Positions 36,381-44,585 of a stretch of DNA of 64,000 bases are shown here, one piece after another (the stretch's first letter is position 1; the number at the start of each line of letters is the position of its first letter). The stretch is from JBBDJB01 sp040880125 (GTDB lineage: Bacteria > Planctomycetota > Planctomycetia > Pirellulales > JBBDJB01), in assembly GCA_040880125.1 (NCBI GenBank), contig JBBDJB010000043.1, positions 21,030 to 85,029 of the forward strand, in the 5' to 3' direction. The translations under genes and the position numbers were made by a program. The notes under the pieces are model-generated. The model saw only the letters and a program-made list of their open reading frames with translations. It searched no databases and was not told where the DNA came from.

Positions 36381-36575
36381 ATGAGCACGACACAAGCCCT
36401 TCTCGTGGAATCCGAAGTCGCCCGCATGCTGCGGCTGACCACGGCGAGAGTGCGTAAGTTGGCCCGCAGTGGACAGCTACCGTGCGTCATTCTCCCCGGC
36501 GAGGAATTCCGATTCGACCCGACTGAGATTGACCGTTGGCTGCGCGAGCGTCGGAACGGGGAGGGCTCGCGATGA
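36381..36575 (+). CDS. Excisionase/AlpA-like small HTH protein
   Basis: 64 residues with a MerR/excisionase-type winged helix: LLVESEVARMLRLTTARVRKLARSG landmarks (VESEVARML, VRKLARSGQLP) and the wing GEEFRFDPTEIDRWLRER. Proteins of this type direct integrase toward excision or regulate element genes. The ATG of the next gene overlaps its stop by 4 bp (ATGA). Confidence 0.78.
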   Translation: MSTTQALLVESEVARMLRLTTARVRKLARSGQLPCVILPGEEFRFDPTEIDRWLRERRNGEGSR

Positions 36576-36859
36576 ACGACCCCGCCAACCTTGCCGCCGT
36601 CCTGGCTCGGCTCGATACACAGGACAACATCCTGGCCCGGCTCGACACACGGACGGAGCGACTCGACGCACCGGCCCCGAGATGGCTGTCTGTCGCGGGG
36701 GCGGCGGCCTATAGCAGCTTGTCGGAGAAGAGCATCCGGCGGCTGATCGGCATGGGGCGGCTGACGCCCCGGCGGGTGCTGCGGGGAAAGCTGCTGGTCG
36801 ACCGCCACGAGATCGACAGCGTGATCGGCTCGGCGGCCCCAGTGGCAATGCGGAAATAA
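36572..36859 (+). CDS. Second excisionase-like HTH protein
   Basis: 95 residues. A short coiled N-terminus with repeated LARLDTQ/LARLDTR is followed by an HTH_17-type domain (LSVAGAAAYSSLSEKSIRRL, IGMGRLTPRRVLRGKLLVD, RHEIDSVIG). It overlaps the preceding excisionase-like gene by 4 bp. Two different winged-helix proteins in tandem suggest separate roles, one in excision and one in transcription control; this is inference. Confidence 0.72.
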   Translation: MNDPANLAAVLARLDTQDNILARLDTRTERLDAPAPRWLSVAGAAAYSSLSEKSIRRLIGMGRLTPRRVLRGKLLVDRHEIDSVIGSAAPVAMRK

Positions 36860-36912
36860 GCCGAAGCGTCGGCGGCTTCGACCGACGCACAACGTGATAA
36901 GGGAACGTGAAA

Positions 36913-37080
36913 ATGACACGCGAAGACGAACTGACGCGAGAGCAACGCGAACGAATCGTCCACCAGGTCCTTTGCGACGTGCTAGGCGTGTCGCCAGATG
37001 ATGATACGCCACGCACTGGCCGCGAGTGGCTCCGCATGCTGGAGGCCAGAAATGGCAGCAACGCGGAGCACGTGCAGTAG
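36913..37080 (+). CDS. Small hypothetical element protein
   Basis: 55 codons starting ATG at 36913 (MTREDELTREQRERIVHQVL), acidic and helical, ending in an AEHVQ tail. GGGAACG lies just upstream, a modest ribosome site. The position in a compact same-strand gene run supports reality; no family is recognised. Confidence 0.5.
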   Translation: MTREDELTREQRERIVHQVLCDVLGVSPDDDTPRTGREWLRMLEARNGSNAEHVQ

Positions 37081-37184
37081 GTCTTTTTATTTTCAGCGGC
37101 CACGTTGGCCGTTGGTTAGCAACCCGGCATCGGCAAACGTGTCACAGCCGCCGAGTGTCGGGCCGGAAAAAGGAGAACATCCCA

Positions 37185-38195
37185 ATGTTACAGAATTCGA
37201 CGCTTGACGGTCAATCGGACCAGTACGTCGTCCCCCACGAAGCTCAGCGTCACAAAAAGTACGCCGAGCTATCGATCCACCCGGCGGCGGAAATGTTCCC
37301 GCTGATGGAAGGCGACGATCTTCAGGCACTCGCGGACGACATCCGCCAGAACGAGCAGGAGACCGCCGTCGTTTTCTACGAGGGCCAGCTGCTTGACGGC
37401 CGCAACCGTTGGCGAGCGTGCGAACTCGCCGGAGTCGAGCCGGACGAATGCTGCATCGACCCCGAAGGCGACTTCGACCCCGTGGCGTATGTCCTATCGG
37501 TCAACATGCATCGGCGACATCTGGATAAGCCGTCGCGTGCAATCGTCGCCGGGAAGGCCAAAGAGATGTACGCACAGCAGGCCAAGCAGCGTCAGCAGCA
37601 GTCCAAAGGACGCGGGCAAAAAGGTCCGGCACTTTTACCGGATGTTAAAGGCGACGCCCGTGATATGGCAGGCAAGCAGCTTGGCGTCAGTGGTCGCTAT
37701 GCCGATTACGGCGAAAAGGTCGCGGCCATCAAATGTCCCGAACTCGAAGAGGCCGTGCACCGCGAAGACCTGACGCTGCCAAAGGCCGCGAAGGTGGCCG
37801 AGCACTACGGCGACGCTGACGCGGTGCGGAAGATCCTCAAGAGCAAGGGCCGGCACTGGCCAAGCGTGGTGGCTCACGTCGATTCGGTGCAACGGCAGCG
37901 CAATCGGAAGGCCAACGAAGAGGCCGAAGACGATCAGCCGGCGCCGCGCAAGAGGTCCAGGCTGCTGACGGACGGAACGCACCTGCCCCAGCAAGAAGCA
38001 CTGGCGCCGCATCCGGCCAAGTCAATGAAGGAGGACAAAAGCGACTGGCCACCCAACGAAGAGTTTGATCGGTACATCGGCATGCTCGAAGAGGTGCGCG
38101 GCTGGGCGAGGCAACTCGAAATCGTCGCTCTTAACGACCATCTCTACAACGCTCAAGCACTTATTGAGCGCAACAAGATGGGGGACGATCAATGA
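37185..38195 (+). CDS. ParB/Srx-fold nuclease-like protein
   Basis: 336 residues. The N-terminal part (about 28-110) has the ParB-like fold signatures ELSIHPAAEMFPLM, LQALADDIRQNEQETAVVFYEGQLLDGRNR (landmarks DIRQN and LLDGRNRWRACE) found in phage and plasmid ParB-like proteins. A KorB-like helical HTH region may lie at about 110-200 (GKQLGVSGRYADYGEKV). The basic, acidic-tailed C-terminus is unrecognised. Good AAGGAG site before ATG 37185. It could act in element partition, regulation or DNA cleavage. Confidence 0.75.
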   Translation: MLQNSTLDGQSDQYVVPHEAQRHKKYAELSIHPAAEMFPLMEGDDLQALADDIRQNEQETAVVFYEGQLLDGRNRWRACELAGVEPDECCIDPEGDFDPVAYVLSVNMHRRHLDKPSRAIVAGKAKEMYAQQAKQRQQQSKGRGQKGPALLPDVKGDARDMAGKQLGVSGRYADYGEKVAAIKCPELEEAVHREDLTLPKAAKVAEHYGDADAVRKILKSKGRHWPSVVAHVDSVQRQRNRKANEEAEDDQPAPRKRSRLLTDGTHLPQQEALAPHPAKSMKEDKSDWPPNEEFDRYIGMLEEVRGWARQLEIVALNDHLYNAQALIERNKMGDDQ

Positions 38196-38692
38196 ACACC
38201 CTCTCCGCAGCGGCAGAATTAATTGCAACCCCCGAAACGACAAGCGGCCGCACACCTGCCCAGGCCGCGACCGCTTGTCAAATCTCAGTCTCAAGGACGA
38301 AAGAAATGCTAACAACGAATCACTCCCTCGGTCAACCTTCCCCCGGCGCGGCCATCGTACAAGACCTGCATCGTCGCACGTTGGAGCGGCTGTCTAACGA
38401 CCTACGCGGCTGTGCCATTTTGCCGGGCTGGGGCGACGATAGCCCCGCACAGCACCCGGCCCACCCGCAGACCTGGACAGATACGGCCGCTCTGTATCGC
38501 ATCGACCGATGGCACGGCCACCCGTGGTACATCGCACTGACGGACGGTCTGACCGTTGACGACTTCGGACAGCTATCGGCACTGCGGGCAGCGGATCACC
38601 ACGTCGCTATCGTGCCGCGTGATGGATGGCTCGTCGTGATGCTGCGACGCATCCTTACCGATGCCCAGCTACAGCAGATCATTGGCGAATAG
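38192..38692 (+). CDS. Hypothetical element protein
   Basis: 166 residues; the start overlaps the ParB-like stop (ATGA). The N-terminal 40 residues are low-complexity; an internal ATG at 38309 with AAGGACG upstream is an alternative start. The rest contains HGHPWYIALTDG and HHVAIVPRDGWLVVMLRR, suggesting a small alpha/beta protein. No family recognised. Confidence 0.55.
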   Translation: MNTLSAAAELIATPETTSGRTPAQAATACQISVSRTKEMLTTNHSLGQPSPGAAIVQDLHRRTLERLSNDLRGCAILPGWGDDSPAQHPAHPQTWTDTAALYRIDRWHGHPWYIALTDGLTVDDFGQLSALRAADHHVAIVPRDGWLVVMLRRILTDAQLQQIIGE

Positions 38693-38702
38693 GAGGTGCC
38701 GC

Positions 38703-39002
38703 ATGATTCGCCAGTTAATCCAGTACGTGCGAAAGTCGGAGTGGGAGCCGGGCTACGTTATCGAAGTCCAGGTGCCACCCGGCTACGACCCGCGAAGCGA
38801 CGGCAGCGACCTGCAATTGTCGTGGTGCGAATCGCTCCAAGAGTTTGCGGACTGCTACGAGGGTTTGCTCTCGGGGGATTGCCTGTTGCAGCATCGCGAC
38901 GCATTCTCCGAATCCGCTGAGCGGCGGCATGTTTACTTGGGCATTGTTCACGAGGGTGGAGCGTTGCTCGTAGCGGTGCCAACTACGGAGGTGCCGGCGT
39001 GA
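38703..39002 (+). CDS. Small hypothetical element protein
   Basis: 99 residues (MIRQLIQYVRKSEWEPGYVI...). GGAGGT lies before ATG 38703. Its stop overlaps the GTG start of the primase gene, so the two are translationally coupled. No recognised domain. Confidence 0.6.
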   Translation: MIRQLIQYVRKSEWEPGYVIEVQVPPGYDPRSDGSDLQLSWCESLQEFADCYEGLLSGDCLLQHRDAFSESAERRHVYLGIVHEGGALLVAVPTTEVPA

Positions 39003-40051
39003 CCGATTCGACGGAACGAGTCCTAGAGCACTTCCCCAGCCGGCAGGAAGTCGGGCCGGGGCAATACGAGGCTATCTGCCCGGCCCACGACGATACCCGC
39101 GCGTCGCTGTCCATCGGTATCGGGGAGGACGGCACGGTGCTGCTGAAGTGCCATGCGGGTTGCAACGTGTCGGACGTAACCGAAGCCGTAGGGCTGACGC
39201 TGAAAGACTTGTTCCCCAAGCCCAATGGCAACGGGCACAACAACGGACACGCGAAGCAAAATAGTAAGCCCCGGATCGTCGCAACGTATGACTATCGCGA
39301 CGAACAGCGTGAGTTGGAATTTCAAGCGGTGCGGTTCGACCCGAAGGACTTCAAGCAGCGAAAGCCCAAAGAGGGCGGCGGCTGGGATTGGCGCGTGAAG
39401 GGCTGCCGCCCGCTGGTCTATCGACTGCCGGAACTACTTGTCGAACCGCACCGCACCGTGGCGATTGTCGAGGGCGAGAAGGACGTCGAGAACCTGGCAC
39501 GTATTGGCGTGCTGGCGACGTGCAATGCGGGCGGTGCCGAGAAGTGGCGGAAGTCTCATGCCGAGTTTCTGCGCGGCCGGAACGTGGTCGTGATTCCCGA
39601 CAACGATGATGCCGGCAGACGTCATGCCGAGCAAGTTACCAAGTCTCTGTGCGGAACTGCTAAGTCGGTCAAGGTGCTGGAACTTCCCGGGCTGCCACCG
39701 AAGGGCGACGTCTCGGATTGGATCGCAGCGGGTGGGACGAAGGCGGAACTGGCGAGGCTCACGGCCAGCACGCCGGGGTGGACGCCTCCGACACCGAAGC
39801 CACGAGCCGAGCCGACTGGCGACGTGATAGCGCTACGCGAGATAGACGGACGAACAGACGCGGCCAACTCCAAGCGGTTCGCGGCTGATCACCGAAACGA
39901 TGCCCGGTTCGTCGGGAAGTGGAACAAGTGGGTGCTGTGGTGCCGGCTGAATTGGAAGGTTGACGAAGGGGTTCAGGTCGACACGCTAGCCAAGGAAACA
40001 GCGGCCAAGCTATACGAGCAGGCCACGCAGGAGATACAGGACGATGATTGA
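38999..40051 (+). CDS. Primase with CHC2-type zinc site and TOPRIM domain
   Basis: 350 residues from GTG 38999. The N-terminus has a CHC2-like zinc site (Cys27-Pro-Ala-His30 and Cys51/Cys55), then a TOPRIM domain with the catalytic Glu158 (VAIVEGEKDVENLA) and the DNDDAGRRHA metal motif (about 201-210). The last 60 residues (WNKWVLWCRLNWKVDEG) look like the beginning of the D5_N region of phage/plasmid primase-helicases. The reading frame ends there and the helicase continues in another frame with an 8-bp overlap. Confidence 0.85.
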   Translation: MTDSTERVLEHFPSRQEVGPGQYEAICPAHDDTRASLSIGIGEDGTVLLKCHAGCNVSDVTEAVGLTLKDLFPKPNGNGHNNGHAKQNSKPRIVATYDYRDEQRELEFQAVRFDPKDFKQRKPKEGGGWDWRVKGCRPLVYRLPELLVEPHRTVAIVEGEKDVENLARIGVLATCNAGGAEKWRKSHAEFLRGRNVVVIPDNDDAGRRHAEQVTKSLCGTAKSVKVLELPGLPPKGDVSDWIAAGGTKAELARLTASTPGWTPPTPKPRAEPTGDVIALREIDGRTDAANSKRFAADHRNDARFVGKWNKWVLWCRLNWKVDEGVQVDTLAKETAAKLYEQATQEIQDDD

Positions 40052-41189
40052 CGCGAAGACCACCCGGGAAATGTTCGCCTTCGCGCGGGCGAGCAACCAA
40101 GCCAAGGGAATCCGGGACATGCTCGCGCTGGCGAGATCGGAGTTGGCCATCACGCCCGACATGATGGACCGCGACCCGATGTTGCTGAACGTCCAGAATG
40201 GCACCATCGACCTACGAACCGGCAAGCTGCGGGAACATCGACGCGAAGACTACATCACGAAGGTGGCACCCGTCGAATTCGATTCGGCTGCCGGCTGCCC
40301 GACCTGGATGGAGTTTATCAGGACCATCTTCAAGGGCGACCAGAATCTAATCTCGTTCGTCCGCCGAGCACTCGGCTACAGCCTCACCGGCGACGTCTCG
40401 GAGGACGCCTTGTTCATCTGCTACGGCAAGGGGGCTAACGGCAAGACCACGCTGATGAACGTGGTACACGGCATCCTGGGCGATTACTCGCTGTTCGCGT
40501 CAGGCGACTTACTCATGGTGCACAGGGGCGACAGCCATCCGACGGTGCTGTGCGATCTATTCAACCGTCGGGCCGTGTTTTGTGTCGAGACGGGGGACGG
40601 GCAGCGGCTTAATGAGGCACTGGTGAAGCGACTGACCGGCCGCGAGCCAATCACCGCACGGCGAATGCGGGAGGACTACTGGACATTCGGGCCGACGCAC
40701 AAGCTCTGGCTGGCTTCGAATTATCGGCCGTCTGTTCGCGGGACGGACCACGCCATCTGGCGACGCATCAATCTGGTGCCGTTCGACGCGACGATTCCCA
40801 AGCACGAGCAAGACGAGCACCTGACTGAAAAGCTATTGGCCGAATCCAGCGGCATCTTGAATTGGATTCTGTGCGGCCTGGCGGAGTGGAGGGCGGACGG
40901 GCTGGGGAACTCCGCTGCGGTGGAGGCGGCCACCCGCGAGTACCGCGACGTCAACGATCTGGTTAGTCAATTCGTCGAGGACACCTGCGAAGTCGACCCC
41001 AACGCCAAAATCACGGTCGCACAGTTGTACGAGCATTTCAAGATTTGGTGTGAGCAAAACGGCGAAAGAGCGATGGCCAAAAACCGACTCAGCGAAATTT
41101 TGGGGGTGCGGTTCGAAGGGGGTAAGGGCTCAAAAGGCGTCCGAATTTGGAAAGGTCTCGGGCTGAAGCATGTCGCGAACGAGAAGTGA
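40044..41189 (+). CDS. D5/P4-type superfamily 3 DNA helicase
   Basis: 381 residues. The start continues the D5_N region (FAFARASNQAKGIRDML, NVQNGTIDLRTGKLREH), followed by the SF3 ATPase: Walker A YGKGANGKTTLMN (residues 127-139), FNRRAVFCVETGDG, sensor WLASNYRP and a C-terminal winged-helix tail. It unwinds DNA for element replication. It lies +1 relative to the primase frame and overlaps it by 8 bp (ATGATTGA), so primase and helicase are either coupled separate proteins or the result of a frameshift within an ancestral fusion. Confidence 0.87.
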   Translation: MIDAKTTREMFAFARASNQAKGIRDMLALARSELAITPDMMDRDPMLLNVQNGTIDLRTGKLREHRREDYITKVAPVEFDSAAGCPTWMEFIRTIFKGDQNLISFVRRALGYSLTGDVSEDALFICYGKGANGKTTLMNVVHGILGDYSLFASGDLLMVHRGDSHPTVLCDLFNRRAVFCVETGDGQRLNEALVKRLTGREPITARRMREDYWTFGPTHKLWLASNYRPSVRGTDHAIWRRINLVPFDATIPKHEQDEHLTEKLLAESSGILNWILCGLAEWRADGLGNSAAVEAATREYRDVNDLVSQFVEDTCEVDPNAKITVAQLYEHFKIWCEQNGERAMAKNRLSEILGVRFEGGKGSKGVRIWKGLGLKHVANEK

Positions 41190-41202
41190 AAGGGTGGCGT
41201 AG

Positions 41203-41535
41203 GTGGCACACCAACGTCAAAAGTCAGTTACACGCTCTACACGCGCGCGTGAAGGCGTTCATCCGAAAAACGCCGCCACTGTGCCACCCGTGCCACCCGC
41301 CGGAATTTGGGAAGGCACAAAGGCGCCGGGCCGGCGGAGGCCCCGGAAGAAATCAAAGCCGGTGGGACGGGAGAAGCCCTGCCCCGGTTGCGGAGTGCCG
41401 GTCTTCAGCACGACGGGCCGCTGTTGGGACTGCGAAGACGCACGGGATGAGGACGGCGAGAACTCGATTGGACAACTCTGCCTGCCGTTTCTGGCCGCCG
41501 CGACCAGAACGAACGAAGTAAAATACACGAAATGA
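41203..41535 (+). CDS. Small zinc-ribbon-like element protein
   Basis: 110 residues from GTG 41203. A basic, proline-rich N-terminus precedes a C-x2-C...C-x2-C motif (CPGCG and CWDC, about residues 70-85), a likely zinc ribbon. It overlaps the next gene by 4 bp. No family is recognised; a nucleic-acid-binding role is plausible. Confidence 0.6.
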   Translation: MAHQRQKSVTRSTRAREGVHPKNAATVPPVPPAGIWEGTKAPGRRRPRKKSKPVGREKPCPGCGVPVFSTTGRCWDCEDARDEDGENSIGQLCLPFLAAATRTNEVKYTK

Positions 41536-41744
41536 TTGTCGTATATCAGGCGGACTTCTGGATAGGCAGTCCAGAACTCACCGGCCGTAAGCCATTGGCG
41601 TTGAAAGAGTTGCGACAACTGACCGCCCGCGTGTGCGCCTGTTGTGCGCGCGGTGCACTGGAAATACGCCAATCGGGTGGCGACGTCGCCCGTGTGAACC
41701 AAAGCCCCGACAGCCTGCCCCTCGACAAAAGCGGACGCCCGTAA
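41532..41744 (+). CDS. Small hypothetical protein
   Basis: 70 residues (MIVVYQADFWIGSPELTGRK...) with CACC in the middle. ATGA overlap with the upstream gene and its stop at the start of the next support translation, but there is no recognised domain and it could be spurious. Confidence 0.45.
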   Translation: MIVVYQADFWIGSPELTGRKPLALKELRQLTARVCACCARGALEIRQSGGDVARVNQSPDSLPLDKSGRP

Positions 41745-42289
41745 TGCCCGGACAGCCTGGAAATCGAAATGCGATCAGCAACGGCACCATGAGCGTGTTC
41801 CGCACCGGCAAGTGGCCGAAGGGCGCCAGCTACATCGCCAAGATCGGCCGCAAGGTGCGGCAGGCCCTCGAAGACGAAGTGCTCGACGTGCATGGCGAAG
41901 TGGGGCTGTATCACTCTGGCTTATGCCAGACGGCGGCCCGAAATGAAATCATCGCCCTGCTGCTGCAACGGTGGCTGCGCGAGGACGGCGAACTGGATAC
42001 CGAAGCGAAGTCGCGGCTGCTGGATCGGATCGCCAACGCTTCGGCGCGACGGGACGCGGCCGTGAAACAACTCGGCATCGACCGCCGCCGCACGACCGAC
42101 GCGTTTTCGAGGATCATCGAACAAGCATCGGACCTGCCCGAGGAAACGGCCGCAGAGCCGCCAGACGGCGACACGGACGGACCGGAAGCCCGAGAGGCCA
42201 CCGAAAGCAGCGACGCGGCAGACGGCAAATCTGGCGATCCTGACGGCACACACCACCGCAACGGCAAGAACGGTCAGCAGGCCCCATGA
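41744..42289 (+). CDS. Putative small terminase subunit or DNA-binding protein
   Basis: 181 residues. The opening PGQPGNRNAISNGTMS resembles the Asn-rich starts of small terminase-like proteins; the middle is helical (LLDRIANASARRDAAVKQLG) and the tail is acidic (about 135-181). It lies two genes upstream of the large terminase, where a small subunit is expected. The assignment is contextual; no catalytic motif is visible. Confidence 0.5.
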   Translation: MPGQPGNRNAISNGTMSVFRTGKWPKGASYIAKIGRKVRQALEDEVLDVHGEVGLYHSGLCQTAARNEIIALLLQRWLREDGELDTEAKSRLLDRIANASARRDAAVKQLGIDRRRTTDAFSRIIEQASDLPEETAAEPPDGDTDGPEAREATESSDAADGKSGDPDGTHHRNGKNGQQAP

Positions 42290-42822
42290 GCACCACCACC
42301 GCCACCCCTAGAAAGCGATCCGGCGGGAAAGGGGCGCTGCCGGCCGATCTGCGGCCCGAGCACGTCACGGCGATCGTCGACACCCGGGAACAGCACCCGT
42401 TCGAACTGGCACCACTGGCGAGCATCGTGGCGGGACTGACGGCCGGGGATTATTCGATCCTTGGGCTGGAACATCTGGTCGCGATCGAGCGGAAGAGCCT
42501 GCCCGATTTGATTGGCTGTTGCGGCGTGGAGAGGGAGCGGTTCGAACGGGAGTTGCAACGGCTGCTGGCCTACCCGACGCGGTGCGTCGTGGTCGAGGCG
42601 TCTTGGGCAGACATTCAGGCCGGCGGGTGGAGATCCAACCTGACGCCCAAATCGGCCACCGGGAGCGTTCTGGCGTGGATCGGCTCCGGCGTGCCGTTCC
42701 TCTTCGCCGGGGACCGTCAAGCGGCCCAGCAAGCCACGGCTCGGCTGTTGTACCTGGCTGCCCGGCGACGATGGCGGGAGCTTCGAGCACTGGCCACGGC
42801 GGCCGAAGGGGGCCCGGCATGA
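42286..42822 (+). CDS. ERCC4-domain nuclease
   Basis: 178 residues with the XPF/ERCC4 nuclease core: AIVDTREQHPF (about 26-36), GLTAGDYSI and LVAIERKSLPDL, which supply the metal-binding V-D-x-R-E and E-R-K residues. It should cut branched or junction DNA. ATGA overlaps with both neighbours place it in one translational unit with the terminase. A nuclease of this type could act in resolution of replication or packaging intermediates. Confidence 0.85.
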   Translation: MSTTTATPRKRSGGKGALPADLRPEHVTAIVDTREQHPFELAPLASIVAGLTAGDYSILGLEHLVAIERKSLPDLIGCCGVERERFERELQRLLAYPTRCVVVEASWADIQAGGWRSNLTPKSATGSVLAWIGSGVPFLFAGDRQAAQQATARLLYLAARRRWRELRALATAAEGGPA

Positions 42823-44246
42823 AAGCTACGCGCACGGACGCGCAGATCGTCACCCCCGACAAGTTTCGGCGGCTATTAAAAATCCCCACCGAAGCCGGGC
42901 CGGTGGCGTTGTCTGAAATCATCGAGCCGTGGCAGCGGGCCGACTTCGAAGCCCTCGATACCGCCTGGATGCGTGCGGCGGGGATGCAGACGCCCGAGGC
43001 CCCGCGGTTCACCCGGGCCTATCTGGAACGGCCGCGCGGTCACAGCAAAACGAGCGATCTGGCTGTGTTGTGCGTGTGGGCACTGGCTTTCGCCCAGTTC
43101 GATATGCGTCTGGCGGCGGCGGCCGGGGACCGCGATCAGGCCCGGTTCCTGCGGGATGCCGTCGACCGGCTCGTGAGAGCCAATCCCTGGCTGAGTGAGA
43201 TTCTCAGCGTGCAAAATTATCGAGTGACGTGCGGACGCAACGGGGCAAGCCTCGACATTCTGGCGGCCGACGCCAACACGAACTACGGGCTGTTGCTCGA
43301 CGCGATCCTGATTGATGAGGTCACACACTGGAACGATGGCGGCGTGAAGCTGTGGGAGTCGCTATTTTCCACGGCGGCCAAGCGCTCGCACTGCCTGCTG
43401 ATCATCATCAGCAACGCGGGCATGGGCCGGGGCAGTTCGTGGCAGTGGACCTTGCGGGAATCATGCCGCGAGTCGGCCGATTGGTATTTTTCCAGGCTCG
43501 ACGGACCGCGGGCAAGCTGGATCACCGCCAAGGTGCTCGACGAACAGCGCCGCATGCTGCCGGGCCAGTCGTTCGATCGGCTGTGGCTCAACCAGTGGAC
43601 CACCGGCATCGACGGGGCATTGTCGGCGTCCGACGTCGAGGCGTGCACCACGCTGGACGGCCCACGGGCGGAACATGCCTGGGACTGGGAACCGATGATC
43701 GCCGGGCTGGACCTTGGCGTGAAGAACGATCACTCGGCGCTGGTCGTGCTGGGCGGGCATCCGACCGCCGAGCGTTACCGGCTGGTAAGCGTGCAATCGT
43801 GGAAGCCGCCTCGACCGGGCGGGCAGATCGACTTGGAGAAGGTCAAGGAGGCATGTCTCGAAGCCCATCGGCGCTACCGCCTGGAGTGCATCGTCTACGA
43901 TCCCTCGCAAGCTTACCTGATGGCGCAGCAACTCGGGCGGCAAGGCGTGACCTGCATGGAGTTCGCGTTCACTCCAAAAAATCTCGACTGGATGACGCGG
44001 ACATTGCTCGAAGTCTTCGCGAATCGCTCGATCGAACTGTACGACGATGCAGACCTGACGCGCGACCTGTTGCGGCTCCAAGTGGTCGAACGAATGACAG
44101 GCTTTCGGCTACAAGCCACGCGGGATGAAAACGGCCATTGCGATCGGGGCATGGCGTTCGCGATGGCGCTGCCTTACGTGATCGCGTGGTCGAAGGCACT
44201 TCAAGAACACCGCGACGCGCCGCCGGCAGAGCGGCTTTTCGCATGA
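42819..44246 (+). CDS. Phage terminase large subunit
   Basis: 475 residues. The N-terminal ATPase has an atypical Walker A (RPRGHSKTS, residues 71-79) and Walker B AILIDEVTHW (162-171), with the coupling motif IIISNAGMG. The C-terminal RNase H-like nuclease shows Asp298 in AGLDLGVKNDHSAL, Asp in CIVYDPSQ and Asp in HCDRGMAFAMALP. It would cut and pump DNA into a capsid, yet no portal or capsid gene is seen in the element. Overlaps the ERCC4 gene by 4 bp. Confidence 0.85.
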   Translation: MKATRTDAQIVTPDKFRRLLKIPTEAGPVALSEIIEPWQRADFEALDTAWMRAAGMQTPEAPRFTRAYLERPRGHSKTSDLAVLCVWALAFAQFDMRLAAAAGDRDQARFLRDAVDRLVRANPWLSEILSVQNYRVTCGRNGASLDILAADANTNYGLLLDAILIDEVTHWNDGGVKLWESLFSTAAKRSHCLLIIISNAGMGRGSSWQWTLRESCRESADWYFSRLDGPRASWITAKVLDEQRRMLPGQSFDRLWLNQWTTGIDGALSASDVEACTTLDGPRAEHAWDWEPMIAGLDLGVKNDHSALVVLGGHPTAERYRLVSVQSWKPPRPGGQIDLEKVKEACLEAHRRYRLECIVYDPSQAYLMAQQLGRQGVTCMEFAFTPKNLDWMTRTLLEVFANRSIELYDDADLTRDLLRLQVVERMTGFRLQATRDENGHCDRGMAFAMALPYVIAWSKALQEHRDAPPAERLFA

Positions 44247-44264
44247 AGGAAAGGGATCGCTGTC

Positions 44265-44582
44265 ATGGACGATGAACAATTTACAGCCAACCAAAAGGCG
44301 CGCCGGGACAATGACGAAATGATGGGGCAGATCATCCGGCAGGCGCAGGACATGCGTTTGGACCTACTGCGGACGGCGAAGCGTGTGGACGGCTTCGCGT
44401 ACGAAGACATAGACGCGGAGACGTTCGCCGATCTGCAAAGCGTCGTGGTGTCAATCCTTCAGTCCAACGCCCGCTTCTGTTTGGAAATGTCTTTGAGTCT
44501 GCGGGGCATGACGGCGAACAACACTAAGGTTTACGACTTGCTGGACATGGCCGTTCAGCGACTTCGGCTTTACGAGGAATAA
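44265..44582 (+). CDS. Small helical element protein
   Basis: 105 residues (MDDEQFTANQKARRDNDEMM...), acidic and largely helical, with GGAAAGGG upstream of ATG 44265. It is placed between the terminase and the tape-measure-like gene. No family recognised; it might be a small structural or chaperone-type protein by position. Confidence 0.6.
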   Translation: MDDEQFTANQKARRDNDEMMGQIIRQAQDMRLDLLRTAKRVDGFAYEDIDAETFADLQSVVVSILQSNARFCLEMSLSLRGMTANNTKVYDLLDMAVQRLRLYEE

Positions 44583-44585
44583 GAC

